Assembly (NCBI RefSeq): GCF_905220565.1
Contig: NC_059409.1
Span: forward strand, 2,115,501-2,179,500
DNA: 64,000 bases
Direction: 5' to 3'
DNA from: Melitaea cinxia
Lineage: Eukaryota > Arthropoda > Insecta > Lepidoptera > Nymphalidae
Below, piece by piece: positions 52,478 through 62,915 of the stretch; the stretch's first letter is position 1, and the number at the start of each line of letters is the position of its first letter. The notes below the pieces were generated by a model that saw only the letters and a list, made by a program, of their open reading frames with translations, was not told the DNA's origin and did not search any database. A program made the position numbers and the translations under genes.

Positions 52478-52776
52478 ATCTTCTGACGACGTGTTGGCGC
52501 AACGATCACAGCACTGGTTTGTGTCTGTTGCTCGATCCCCGCACACGACAAACATTTGTATCGGCCATACAGATGTTTGCCTTGGTCTGGAGTACGTTAA
52601 GCCGTCGGTCCCGGTTGTTATAATGTACACCTATTAGCGATCGTTACTCATACTAGTGATTATATCCGCGACCCGCATTGGAGCAGCGTGGCGGATTAAG
52701 CTCTGATCCTTCTCCTACATGGGGAAAGTGGTCTATGCCCAGCAGTGGAATATTACAGGCTGAAGCGTAGCGCGTA
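52478..52776 (+). mobile_element. SINE B, complete, with 10-bp target duplication
   Basis: The 5' end has an A-box-like 'gttggcgcaacgatcacag' (about 52493) and a B box 'gctcgatccccgcac' (52530). The body is 'ttgtatcggccatacagatg', 'ccgtcggtcccggttgttat' and 'gcattggagcagcgtggcgg'. The tail is 'atgcccagcagtggaatatt' with 'acaggctgaagcg'. A ~30-bp internal deletion removes the 'ctccccaccgtgcctcgg' block. The A and B boxes are the classic tRNA-derived pol III promoter elements. Minus frames 52382-52630 and 52653-52841 are antisense. Confidence 0.92.
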
Positions 52777-52786
52777 TAATCCTTAT
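52777..52786 (+). repeat. Target-site duplication, right
   Basis: Second copy of TAATCCTTAT. Confidence 0.88.
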
Positions 52787-52815
52787 GTTTATAGTAACTT
52801 CGTACGCCAATGCGT

Positions 52816-52984
52816 ATCCAACTGCTGGCTTTGAAACACACAGGCCGAAGACGGGCAGCAGCGTCTTAGGTGCGACAAAGCCAGCTCTGCGGTCTCCAAT
52901 CCGCCTGCCCAGCGTGGTGACTATGGGCACACGTCTATGTTCAGCAGTGAACTGCAATAGGCTGAAATGATGATGATGATGATG
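52816..52984 (+). mobile_element. SINE A, 5'-truncated, with (GAT)n tail
   Basis: 'tatccaactgctggctttga', 'gacgggcagcagcgtcttag', 'cccagcgtggtgactatggg', 'tgttcagcagtgaactgcaa', 'taggctgaaatgatgatgat'. The body also lacks the 'aacacatgagttcgcgcc' block. Confidence 0.88.
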
Positions 52985-53156
52985 AACTACGTATGTATGT
53001 AGTACTTGTATGTATATTATTACTACTGGATTGATTCTATGATTACAGTAATTGCTCTAGCAGTCTCGGGCTTAAGACTTTGTACGGATATTTGTGCTTG
53101 TATCTGTATTTTCGAACTTCTGAAGAGGATTTCATCTAGATTTTTTTTTACTATCG

Positions 53157-53296
53157 TGATTCTGGTCACTAACCCGTCTGCCCAGCGTGGTGACTGTGGG
53201 CAACACACATGAATTCATGCCATTTTTGGCGCGAACTTGTTGAGGCCTATGTCCAGCAGTGGACTGCAATAAGCTGAAGTGATGATGATGATGATA
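53157..53296 (+). mobile_element. SINE A, 5'-truncated, with (GAT)n tail
   Basis: 'tgattctggtcactaacccg', 'tctgcccagcgtggtgactg', 'gcgcgaacttgttgaggcct', 'atgtccagcagtggactgca', 'ataagctgaagtgatgatga'. Only the 3' 140 bp. Confidence 0.88.
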
Positions 53297-53356
53297 TTGT
53301 GATTCAATTAATTTATTTTGATAAATAAACTTTTTTATTTGAATAAATGCTCTGAT

Positions 53357-53553
53357 GTAGTGGAGCGTCTGCCTTGTTGGTGCCTAAATATCGACGTTCG
53401 AGGATTCGATCCCCGCTCGGCATAAGTATTTTTATTTGCACAATTTTATGTTTCTTATTTGACACCCGTCGAACACGTTAAACTCTCGGTCCCGTTTGTT
53501 ATCAAAGTCACCAGAGACCTATGTCCAGCAGTGGGATGTTGCAGACTGATCCG
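53357..53553 (+). mobile_element. tRNA-derived SINE, B2-like variant
   Basis: Head 'gtagtggagcgtctgccttg' with B box 'aggattcgatccccgctcgg' (about 53401), a short body with 'ctctcggtcccgtttgttat', and the tail 'ctatgtccagcagtgggatg' with 'ttgcagactgatccg'. It lacks most of the SINE B body. Confidence 0.78.
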
Positions 53554-54949
53554 TCAAATTAATTTGACTTCTAATCAGTTATTCATCGCAAATCAATATA
53601 ACAAAATGAGACAAGAAGAAAAGTAAAATAATTTTTTTTAAACGTAAAATATGAATTGTTCGAACGTAAATCCGGGGTGATAACTCGACCGCCATAGTAC
53701 TACTAAGCAAACAAGTGTTTGCTCTCGTAAATGAGAGGCTGTAGACCACAGATGACCCCTGAACATGTCATTTATTCTCATCTAATCCCATTCATTAAGT
53801 ACCAGTAGATTAGGGTCTGTTCCGATTATTGTGACTCGGATAAATTTGAAGTAATTTACTGTTGTAATTCTAGTGTTTGTCTAAAGTCCTAGTAAAATCT
53901 AAATGCTGCTTTTGGTGACGGTTGGTTTGATGGTGACAAATTCTATTCCAAATTGAAATAGATATGTGACGTGATGTTTCACGTGATAACGTCATACAGA
54001 AACATTGATGAAACATTGCATACTTTGATGAATTAAATTGAACTATTATTATATAGTTCGTGATTTTGAAAGTATATTTCTATGTTTTGCAAGATTTTTT
54101 AAATGACTTGATATTTTTTTTTGAGAATTTTGTGAATTTAAATAAAACAACATTACCCTACTCTCATGCTTCGTAGGCGGTAAAAGGTTCAATCCGGCCT
54201 TGCCCTTATGTTAATTTGAGCGATTCTCGACCGATGCCTTCCATTGAAATTTATTTCATTTGCTTGATTGTAAATTGAAAATGTATTTGCAATGCAAATT
54301 GGAATATCTCTTCGATTCTGAAGATAACGCGGTTATATTTTTGGTTACAAAATCGATATTTAATTTAACGTATTTTAAACAACTTCAGTATGCATGGAAT
54401 AACTTTGTTCTAATGATAATAAAGAAATGAAAAACGGTTGGGTGAATATACTTCGGTTAAATTTTAGAATTTGTAACGTTTGCTGTTTTAAATATGAACG
54501 ATAAACCGTGGAAAATAAAGAAATAACATAAATTAAAATAAAGACTAATGAACGCTTAATAAAGACTCATCACATGACATGACATGACAGCAACGACATA
54601 ATATTCTATCAAAATATGTTTTGATGCTTACGTAATAGGAACTAGCAAAGAGCTTTGTGAGAGAGTCAAAACGATCAGCGTTTCTTATTTTTAATACAAT
54701 GTTGAATACTAAAATAGTGAATTTTGTGGTGCCAAGGCCGCACAGGTAATTGCGGCCTTGGTAGAGTACATTCATTGTAGACAGATGTTCTTAAGAATTA
54801 ACTAGACGAATTGCGAATATGCATTTTTTTTTCATGTCTCAAACTTATCTGTCACATCTTTATAATGTAGAAAAAAATATAAATAGATAAATATATCGAT
54901 AATAGTCAAATTATTTTCCAAAGTTAAATTTAAAATATTAAACAAATAT
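53554..54949. other. AT-rich stretch without recognised feature
   Basis: No named repeat. The 76-codon minus frame at 54545-54775 has no motif. A small 'catgacatgacatgaca' tandem lies near 54573. Confidence 0.5.
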
Positions 54950-55255
54950 GTGGCGCGAAAACGCCACCACTTATCGTGCGCTTTAAGCGTCGTCATCTGA
55001 CGTGTCCCGTGTTTGTTTACTCAAACCGTTTCTGTTACTTCATAATTAATTGCTCTACAGATCGTGAAAGAAACTAAAAAACTTTCGTACATTTTATTGT
55101 ACCGAAGTGCAAAAACACTATTCGAAGTACACCCAATAGTGTTTTATTTTTTGTGTTCCAAGCGATACGAAACTACAATATTTTTTTAAGATGATGAGAA
55201 AGGATAAAAGTATCTCTAAGATCGTGTTTATATTATTGTGAAGAACAATTTTAAC
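54950..55255 (+). other. CpG-richer patch, possible promoter or non-coding exon
   Basis: A GTGGCG-CGAAAA-CGCCAC hairpin (54950-54967) is followed by a patch with several CG dinucleotides ('atcgtgcgctttaagcgtcg'), unusual in this AT-rich region. A donor-like AAC|GTAAGT occurs at 55256 and an acceptor-like T-run + AG at 55846. No open frame. This is only a hint of a host transcript. Confidence 0.15.
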
Positions 55256-56239
55256 GTAAGTGCATGAAATAAAATAACTTTATTTCATATAAAAAAAGTT
55301 TAGTGTTCGTAATTGGCCATTAATTACAAAAAAGCTTTAATGATAGAAGGTTCGCGATACTGTATTAAAGTTCTTACTTCCAAGCAACCTTCAAATAAAA
55401 TTTGACTTACAAGGTTTAACTTAATAGGTGTACTAAAACTAAACAAACATTGAATTATTTGATTTTCCATTATCTCCCTAATTACTCATCCAAATTAAAC
55501 TCTATAGCCGACTAAGCTTATATTTACAAAATTGCCTTGTTAATGATTTTTTTTTTCATTCCTGACGATTCATGTGCATGGCTAATAATAATGTAATAAA
55601 TCACATTTTAATGTTTTGGTATCATTAATTCGTTACAGAGATGATTCGTTGTTGAGTGAGTCTTCCTCGATAAATCTAACACTAAAATAATTTTTCAATT
55701 TGAACCTGTAGTTCCTGAGATTAGCGTGTTTAAACAAACAAACAAACTGTAGTGGTTCTATGTGTAGTGGAGAGAATTGAAACTCGATGTTGTATAATCA
55801 TTATTTGATTTAATTTTGATTGTTATATATGTCATTTTTTTTTAGGTTAACTGACAATAGTGGCCAGCGTTAATCCTACAAGTATGTACATGTATACAAC
55901 CTACATTACTCATACCTGAGCGAAGCGTACAACGGGCTTCACTCTTCTTCCTGATCTGGTTACATAGGAATGTGTGGTTCTATTCAAGGCGTAATCATTT
56001 ATAAGTTCATTCGTTTCAAATAAAATATAGTCTTGCTTACAGCTGGTTTGGCAGTTGTTATTGAAAATTTTTACGATGTTTTTAGCGGTGATCGATACTG
56101 GTTACATACCAACGGTACTCATTAGATAATAGTCGTAAATGTCCGAGAATGTCTATATGAACGTGCTCTCTTTTTCCATTCACCATAATTTTCAATTCGG
56201 TCATCGGTACGCACGTATACACGTACGTGTGACATACGT
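55256..56239. other. AT-rich stretch without recognised repeat
   Basis: Contains 'gtagttcctgagattagcgt' near 55709 followed by 'caaacaaacaaac', which resembles the start region of some Helitrons in reverse. No complete element. Confidence 0.4.
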
Positions 56240-56246
56240 ATGTTAT

Positions 56247-56621
56247 ACTTATCAATCAATCAATCAATCATTGGCCTTAATCCGTCTATTGCAGACAATT
56301 TAGACAGTGTCAGAAAGACACTGTGTTGCCAAGGAAACTCTTCAGGAAAACGCTGAGTTGCCGAAGCTTTGCGCCACCCTCTCGATCTCACTGGCTAAGC
56401 CCACAGGAACGACGGGTCGATACGTTCGGAGCCGGTTCGGCTGCAGGAGTCTTTCTTGTGCTTGACAATGCTTGACGGAGACCACATTCCGGGTTTCAAA
56501 TGAAGTTTTCCTTCTCCAGGACCCCGATGATTTTGAGCCAGACTTATCCCTCGGTCGCCTTTTACGACCCCCACGGAAAGAAAGGGAGTGGTGCTATTCT
56601 ACTCGGCCGACACCACACGGC
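56247..56621 (-). mobile_element. SINE H, head like SINE A but (ATTG)n-type tail
   Basis: On the minus strand: head 'gccgtgtggtgtcggccgag', 'tttccgtgggggtcgtaaaa', 'ggcgaccgagggataag'; a ~240-bp body; then 'ggattaaggccaatgattga' and (TTGA)n, seen on the plus strand as (ATCA)5 at 56251-56270. Flanking ATGTTAT at 56240-56246 and 56622-56628 suggests a short target duplication. The head shares the CGTGGG.GTCGTAA.AGGCGAC..AGGGATA pattern with SINE A. The frames 56472-56745 are SINE readings. Confidence 0.78.
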
Positions 56622-56628
56622 ATGTTAT

Positions 56629-57669
56629 TTAATACGTTATACTTATACGTCTTACCAACTATCAAAATACTGCAAAATAAACTTACAAATTTCATTACAT
56701 AAAACCAGAACGTTGAAACATAAATTAAGTATGCAGAGACGGTAGCGGTATAATGTAATTACAAGTGACTGACGACGGTTTCTGACATCTTTAGCCTCAC
56801 CGCGGTCCTACATTCGTATGCAATAAAAGAAAAGAATGAAATATGCTTCATAATATTAATCTAACTGGGTCTAATTTCATTCTGAGCTCTCTGTACTGTT
56901 ATCTAGTTTGATCTGTCGTTGAAAAGAATGTCTTTTATACGTAGGGAATAAGAATGAGTTATAAAACATAAGTTTAAAAAAACTTAAACAAAGTATGTAT
57001 TACTAATAGAATCCTTAGATAAATATGATTTTTTTTTACAACTGTCAAGTGTTAAAAAATTTGCAAGGATCACTAACTTGTATAATTGTATGTACATTGT
57101 AATAAAAATAAAACAATTTGCAGTTATGCATAAATATTGAAGTCAAGTAACGTACAATATTAAGACGCTGCATAGATGAGCTATTCTAACGCATCTATTC
57201 ATGAATAAGTCTCAGTTAATTATCCAATACAGGAAGCACTAGAATCATATTCATTAAAAATATACCATTACAGTGATATTCTCATTAATTTTAATGTTCA
57301 ACACAAACAGCATCACTGACTATTGTCATCAATGATAATTTATATAATTATAAGCGTAAACAACATCACGCATAGAAATTAATGTATGAAATATATACGC
57401 GTACGATATAATTTTAGTTCTGAATCCCTTCTACCAAACTCATCACCCATTAATATAAGATTACCGACCGATATGTAATTATAGCATGTGTATTATGCAT
57501 ATTAATTAAGTATGAATTAGTGTTATTTGCATAAAACCCAGTTCAATTACTTCGACTGGTAATTCTCACTTCTATGAGTAATCTCTAATAATTGGAAATC
57601 ATATTAATATATCTGAATTAATAGTGGTTAAATCTTCCTGATAAATAATGTTTTTATAAGCTATTATTT
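56629..57669. other. AT-rich stretch without recognised feature
   Basis: No named repeat or frame. Confidence 0.5.
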
Positions 57670-57890
57670 ACTGAGGCAAGGCACAGCAGGAAATTTCCTT
57701 CAAAATATGGAGCAGCCCGACTGGATTAGTACATCAACCTTACAGAAGATCACAGCTAAATAATACTTTTTTAAGGCAGTGTTGTGTTCATGTTGGTGAG
57801 TAAGGTGAGCTTCTGGGTAGGGTCGGCAACGTACTTGCAATGCTTCTGGTGTTCGGGCGTCTATATGCTACGGTAATCGTTTACCATAAG
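57670..57890 (-). mobile_element. Retroposon C copy, end truncated
   Basis: 'actgaggcaaggcacagcag', 'gaaatttccttcaaaatatg', 'gagcagcccgactggattag', 'cagaagatcacagctaaata', 'gttggtgagtaaggtgagct', 'gcaatgcttctggtgttcgg', 'tgctacggtaatcgtttacc'. The final 'gccgtacgcttgtttgccga' part is missing. Confidence 0.88.
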
Positions 57891-58426
57891 TTTTTGTCTT
57901 ACTATAAGAAATCACTATATCCAGCCCGAAATTGATTGTTTTTAAGTTATCCGTGCTTAGTCGTAAACTAGAATACATAATTACGAGCTAGCTCAACTAC
58001 AAAATAACAAACGTATAGAAAAATGGCAGAACTTTAAAAGGTATCTAATGTGACATTTGTTACTGCTCAAAACAATATTTTTAATTATTTATAATACAAT
58101 TTAAGACGTATTAAAAAGCACTAATATTTTTTGTTGAATTTCATGATAATTTAATCTTTAAAATATTGTATCTAAATGTTATTTGTAAAACCTTAATATA
58201 TTTATTAAATAGAATATGCTATGATGATTAGAATTGGCCTTTATGTATCTTTGTTAAAACTAATAATTTGATATATTGTATTGTATAGCGTTAGTGCAGT
58301 ACAGTAGTAGTCATGGTAGGTAAATCCCCCACTTTATTCTTATTTCATATGCGCTACGCTGACGTCACCGCCAACTTCACTGGGTAAACTGCTTTAATTG
58401 TTTATGTAGGTGATTCTGATATATAA
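57891..58426. other. AT-rich stretch without recognised feature
   Basis: No named repeat or frame. Confidence 0.5.
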
Positions 58427-59186
58427 TAATTGTGTTTGCTCGCAAACGAAAAAAAAACCGACTTCAATTACATCGACGAGTAATACAACGTAGATCGACG
58501 AAAAAATAGTCAAGTAACAACGCATTATCAAAGATTACTCAAAAAGTAGTTATCAGATCTCGATGAAATTAAAATGTGACTACATGATAAACATCGGCTT
58601 TCGATTAAATTAAAAATCATTAAAATCGGTACACCTAATAAAAAGTTATTGCGGATTTTCAAGAAGTTCTTTCGATTTCTCTGGGATCCCATCATCAGAT
58701 TCTGGTTTCCTTATCATGGTACTAAACTAGGGATATCTTCTTTCCAACAAAAAAAGAATTATCAAAATCGGTACACCTAGTAAAAAGTTATTGTGGATTT
58801 TCGAGAGTTTCCCTCGATTTTTCTAGGATCCCATCATCAGATCCTGGTTTCCTTATCATGGTACTAAACTTGGGGTATCTCCTTTCCAAAAAAAAAAGAA
58901 TTATCAAAATCGGTATATCCAGTAGAAAGTTATGCGGTATAATACAACGTAGGTCGACGAAAAAAGCGTCAAGTAAAAACGCATTATTAGATATAGCTCA
59001 AAAAGTAGTTGTTAGATCTCAAATAAATTTAAATGGGACCAATTGGCACACACCACCTTTCGATTAAAAGAAAATTTGTCGAAATCGCTCCACCCAGTCA
59101 AAAGTTCTGATGTAACATACATAAAAAAAAAAAAAAAATACAGTCGAATTGAGAACCTCCTCCTTTTTTGGAAGTCGGTTAAAAAA
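58427..59186 (-). repeat. Repeat G, longest copy, with internal tandem duplication
   Basis: The plus strand begins 'taattgtgtttgctcgcaaa' + 'aaccgacttcaattacatcg' and ends 'aggttctcaattcg'-complement sequence ('cgaattgagaacctcctcct') + 'ttggaagtcggtta'. The 142-bp module 'aaaatcggtacacctaataa...' to 'aagaattatc' occurs twice in a row (58622-58763, 58764-58905) and a third start follows at 58906. Total ~760 bp. Frames 58858-59067 and 59043-59234 are chance readings. Confidence 0.88.
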
Positions 59187-60965
59187 GGGTTGATGTATAT
59201 TAAAAAAAATAAACTTTCACGTCACTATCTTTAAAATTAAAATTACAATACTTTGTTTTTGTTGTAAAGACAAACAAAAAACAAAAAAAAAAATGTTTAA
59301 GAAATATAAAATGTAGCTGTGGATTTTTGTACAAATAAATAAATAAATAAACCGATTATCAAATCAACTAACGCATAGTACTTTTATCAATAAAAGTCTT
59401 ACACATTTAGGACGAGTTAGTTAAGGTACAAATTTTTATTTATTATACACTATTTGGACTCAAAATATATGAGATAATATTAAAAGATAGGCATCAGGAA
59501 CCCACTTCATGCTGCTTATCTGCTTCATCATAATGCGCTGTAGGAACGGTTCAAGTTAAATCAAAAACCTACAATATATACAACAAACAAGGATTTCGTA
59601 TTGAGCCATACTTGGATTAGTTGAATACAGAGTTTTGAAAGTCATATAATATAAAAAACGATCGACATATAAAAAAAGTATAATTATTCCGGTCGTGGGT
59701 ATCCCCGCGTGCTTAGGCGATTTTAAATGTTCCGTGTTCTACCTTTAAAATATAGCCAATGTCACTCAGTGATAGCGTAGCATTCTTCAGGTCAATAAAC
59801 TTTAAAATGGTTTCAGTAGTTTTCGAGCTTATCCATTACAAATATTCAGAAATATAAAAATACAAGTTTTTCCTTTTAATAATAATAGTACAGATTATCG
59901 GTTCACATGTTATAGTCATTACAGCGTTGCCATTTTACCCTTAGAACCTGAATACCTAATAAGGAATTATTTTTAAATTATTACTCGTACGGGGGTAAAA
60001 TGGGAAATTAAAGGTATCCAGCGTATGACTGCCTAGGTTTTTTGTAATCTTTATATTCAGGTTTTCGTTTTTAACATTTTTTTTTTTGGAAAATCGAATC
60101 AAACATTTTATCTAATCTTAAAATATAGTATAATCTTATAATATAATCTATTTAAAAATATAATCTCTCTTGCATTTTTCCTTCGATAAAACTTTATGAA
60201 TATCAATAAAATAGTCTAAAATCATTGTGAAACCAACTGATTAAAATATTATTATTGATTTGCTATATTGAATAATGTATTTAGTTCCTGCATTTACTAA
60301 TAGATGGCGGTGTGCCGTCTGTTAAATCGCGCTGTCAAGATTATATTTCAGATGTACTTAAGATACTTCTGATGGAATTTTATAAGATTAATTAACAAAC
60401 ATACAAATTTAAATACGAGCTTGAATAAACGAAATAAGTATACGCTTGAGCGTGTTTCATTGTTAACACCAACAATGTGTCATTTTTGCACAATCGTATT
60501 TATGATTAGACCAAAATTTCTGTCCGAAGAGATTGTAATAAAATTATTATTATAGTAAAATTGTATCTAATATAATAGCGTTATAGCGATAGTTTAATAT
60601 TTCTCTATCAGACCTTGATTGTTGAGGGAGTTAAAATGAATAACAAATCTTATGTAATATTACATTTTATTACGCTTGGAAGAAAAGTACTTTGTAATTT
60701 GTTATCAAGTTGAATTCGAAAACTTTCGAAACAAATTTTGACGAAGTTTACATTTATGTTTTGATGAGATTTAGTCTTATGAAAATTACTTTGAAACTCA
60801 GATGTTGTGACACTCGTGGCCATACTTCAATTATCAAAAAAAATTGTAACTATATGAGATCAAGTTTAATTTTATTACATTTAAAGAAATGTCGTTGCAC
60901 TTTAATTGCGTATTAATAATTTTAAGAATTTATTTTTATATATTTATGAACACAAGATAATTTAG
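59187..60965. other. AT-rich stretch, possible old repeat at 59690-59900
   Basis: An (AAAT)n run lies near 59333-59350. The segment from about 59690 ('ccggtcgtgggtatccccgc', 'gtgcttaggcgattttaaat', 'agttttcgagcttatccatt') resembles a lepidopteran interspersed repeat I have seen before, but no second copy is in this window. The remainder is unique-looking. The frame at 60710-60916 has no motif. Confidence 0.4.
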
Positions 60966-61170
60966 AACCTCGTTGGCGCAGTTTGTAGCGAGCGTCCTTT
61001 GTGCTTCGGAGGTTGCGGTTTAGGTTTCCCGTCCTGTCAGGACGGGATACATATTTATTACATTTGTATTATTTATGTGTATGTATTTCAAAAATGTATT
61101 AATGTAGCCGTATCAGCCGGCTGCCACCTAAAAAACAAGTACAAAGTTGCTTTCTTTAGAAACAACTGAC
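60966..61170 (+). mobile_element. SINE I, tRNA-derived head
   Basis: 'cgttggcgcagtttgtagcg' is close to a tRNA A-box region, and 'ggtttaggtttcccg' 45 bp later is in the B-box position. A 9-bp hairpin CCCGTCCTG-T-CAGGACGGG follows, then a body ending 'ccgtatcagccggctgccac' and 'ctaaaaaacaagtacaaagt'. It is different from SINE B and a single copy here. It is not a tRNA gene because no acceptor stem closes it. Confidence 0.62.
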
Positions 61171-61636
61171 CGTACGTCTATGTTAAGCATATTTAATAAA
61201 AAGTAACGACATTTAGGAGATGGATTAGCGTCCTCATTCTAGGAAACTAGGCTAATCTTGGGTAAGTTTTTAAGGTAAACAATAGCTCGTGATATTAGAC
61301 AAGGCCATATTATACAACAGAAGACAGAATATTTGTTTTATAGTAATTACAAAATATAAAAATGAATAATTTATGAACATACACAGAACATAAATAAAAA
61401 CTTTAAAATATGACTTCGCCAGTAACCTTAAAAGAAGACAAATTATATACCCCCAATAATAAAAATATCAAATAAAAATCGAACTGTTTAATTTTTGTTT
61501 CAAATGATATAATTAATAAATAAACAAAAACTTCACATTAAAAGTACTTAGAAGAATATGAACTGTGAGCTAGAGTTCCAATATTTGTTATATTCTATTT
61601 GATCCGACTGGTAGAGCATCAGTTAATTATTTGGTT
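61171..61636. other. AT-rich stretch without recognised feature
   Basis: No named repeat or frame. Confidence 0.45.
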
Positions 61637-61650
61637 ACTGTGTCAACGCA
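61637..61650 (+). repeat. Target-site duplication, left
   Basis: ACTGTGTCAACGCA, repeated exactly at 61912-61925. Confidence 0.96.
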
Positions 61651-61911
61651 AGAATTGACAAGTTGAAGTAGCAGTGGGCTGGTCATCTGTGTCGCAGGAC
61701 CGATGGCCGTTGGAGTAGACGGGTCCTGGAGTGGAGACCGCGTCTTGGCAAACGCAGTGTGGGACGTCCTCGAGCCCGTTGGACCGACGATCTACATAAG
61801 ATTGCCGGTGTAGGCTGGATGAGGATTGTGGAAACCGGGATGTCTGGCGCTAACTTGGGGAGGCTTATATCCAGCAGTAGACTGCAATAGGCTGAACTGA
61901 CTGACTGACTG
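61651..61911 (+). pseudogene. 5'-truncated RTE-type LINE 3' end, 14-bp target duplication
   Basis: One frame reads QWAGHLCRRTDGRWSRRVLE, then 'WRPRLGKRSVGRPRARWTDD', before drifting out of frame near 'ggatgtctggcgc'. The other frame then carries 'LGEAYIQQ', a stop where W is expected, and 'TAIG' stop. This is the basic, tryptophan-rich C-terminal end of RTE-type polymerases. It ends in (GACT)4 at about 61896-61914, a simple tail. Exact 14-bp duplications flank it, so the truncated copy is a complete insertion product. Confidence 0.94.
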
Positions 61912-61925
61912 ACTGTGTCAACGCA
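61912..61925 (+). repeat. Target-site duplication, right
   Basis: Second exact copy of ACTGTGTCAACGCA. It overlaps the end of the (GACT)n tail. Confidence 0.96.
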
Positions 61926-62413
61926 TCGTCATTGAAAGATATTTTTACATTACAGATACTATTTCAGGAAATAAGTTGAAACAACTAAAAATTTAGCATT
62001 TGAAGCATGAAGTTCAAATACCTTATAAATAAATGAATAAATAAACGCTTAACACTCAACGATTATTACCAGTGATAAGTTGTTAATAGTGTTGTACTTT
62101 CCGTTAGTCATTTGAGTCAGTAAAATAATTGTGATGGTTATGAACGCTGGTCGTACGCAAAGAGAATACTGAAATATTTATAATAAACTGAGAGGTATGG
62201 CTTAAAATATTCAAAAGATGGTAATTTTGAGATTAAAGGTTTTGTTGATACCGATTCGGCCAGCGACACTAGACAGACTATATCATACAGAATATAACAT
62301 GTTTTTTGAGTTTAATTTTAAATTATATATAAGAAATACACTTACATATAAGATTTTATTGATTTAGGGCACATCACGAAATATTTTGTTAAAATTTTGT
62401 AATAACTAGTTTA
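61926..62413. other. AT-rich stretch without recognised feature
   Basis: No named repeat or frame. Confidence 0.45.
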
Positions 62414-62682
62414 ACTGAGGTAGGTACAGCAGGCGATTTCCTGCTCAAAATATGGAGCAGCCCGACTGGTATAGTACCTCGACCTTACAGAAGATCACAG
62501 CTAAATAATACTGTTTTCAAGCAGTGATGTATTCCTGTTGGTGAGTAAGGTGATCAGAGCTCCTGGGGGGGATTGGGGATAAGGTCAGCAACGCGTTTGC
62601 GATGCTTCTGGTGTTGCAGGCTACATAAGCTACGGTAAACGCTTACCTACAGGTGAACCGTACGCTTGTTTGACAACCTAGT
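62414..62682 (-). mobile_element. Retroposon C, near full length
   Basis: 'actgaggtaggtacagcagg', 'cgatttcctgctcaaaatat', 'gagcagcccgactggtatag', 'tacctcgaccttacagaaga', 'tactgttttcaagcagtgat', 'gatcagagctcctggggggg', 'cgtttgcgatgcttctggtg', 'gaaccgtacgcttgtttgac', 'aacctagt'. One of the best copies for building a consensus. Confidence 0.92.
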
Positions 62683-62915
62683 TCTTACAGATGATCTAGC
62701 TCCTAACCCCTAACCCCGACCTCGGTTTGGGGCAAAGGTCGATAGATTGCTGTAATGTCCTTGGTATTAGAGATTGTCATTAGCTGCGTTGTCTGCTTAC
62801 AAGCATGCCGACTATACGCTTGTTGATCAAAATATATGAAAGCTCTGTTACAATAAATATAAATACAAATGTAATTGTTTATAAAATATCATAATGATAA
62901 TAAAATCTTTGTATA

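Noticed and set aside
62703..62722. Telomere-like 'cctaacccctaaccccg'
   Set aside because: Only two imperfect repeats, and insects typically use TTAGG; it is probably chance.
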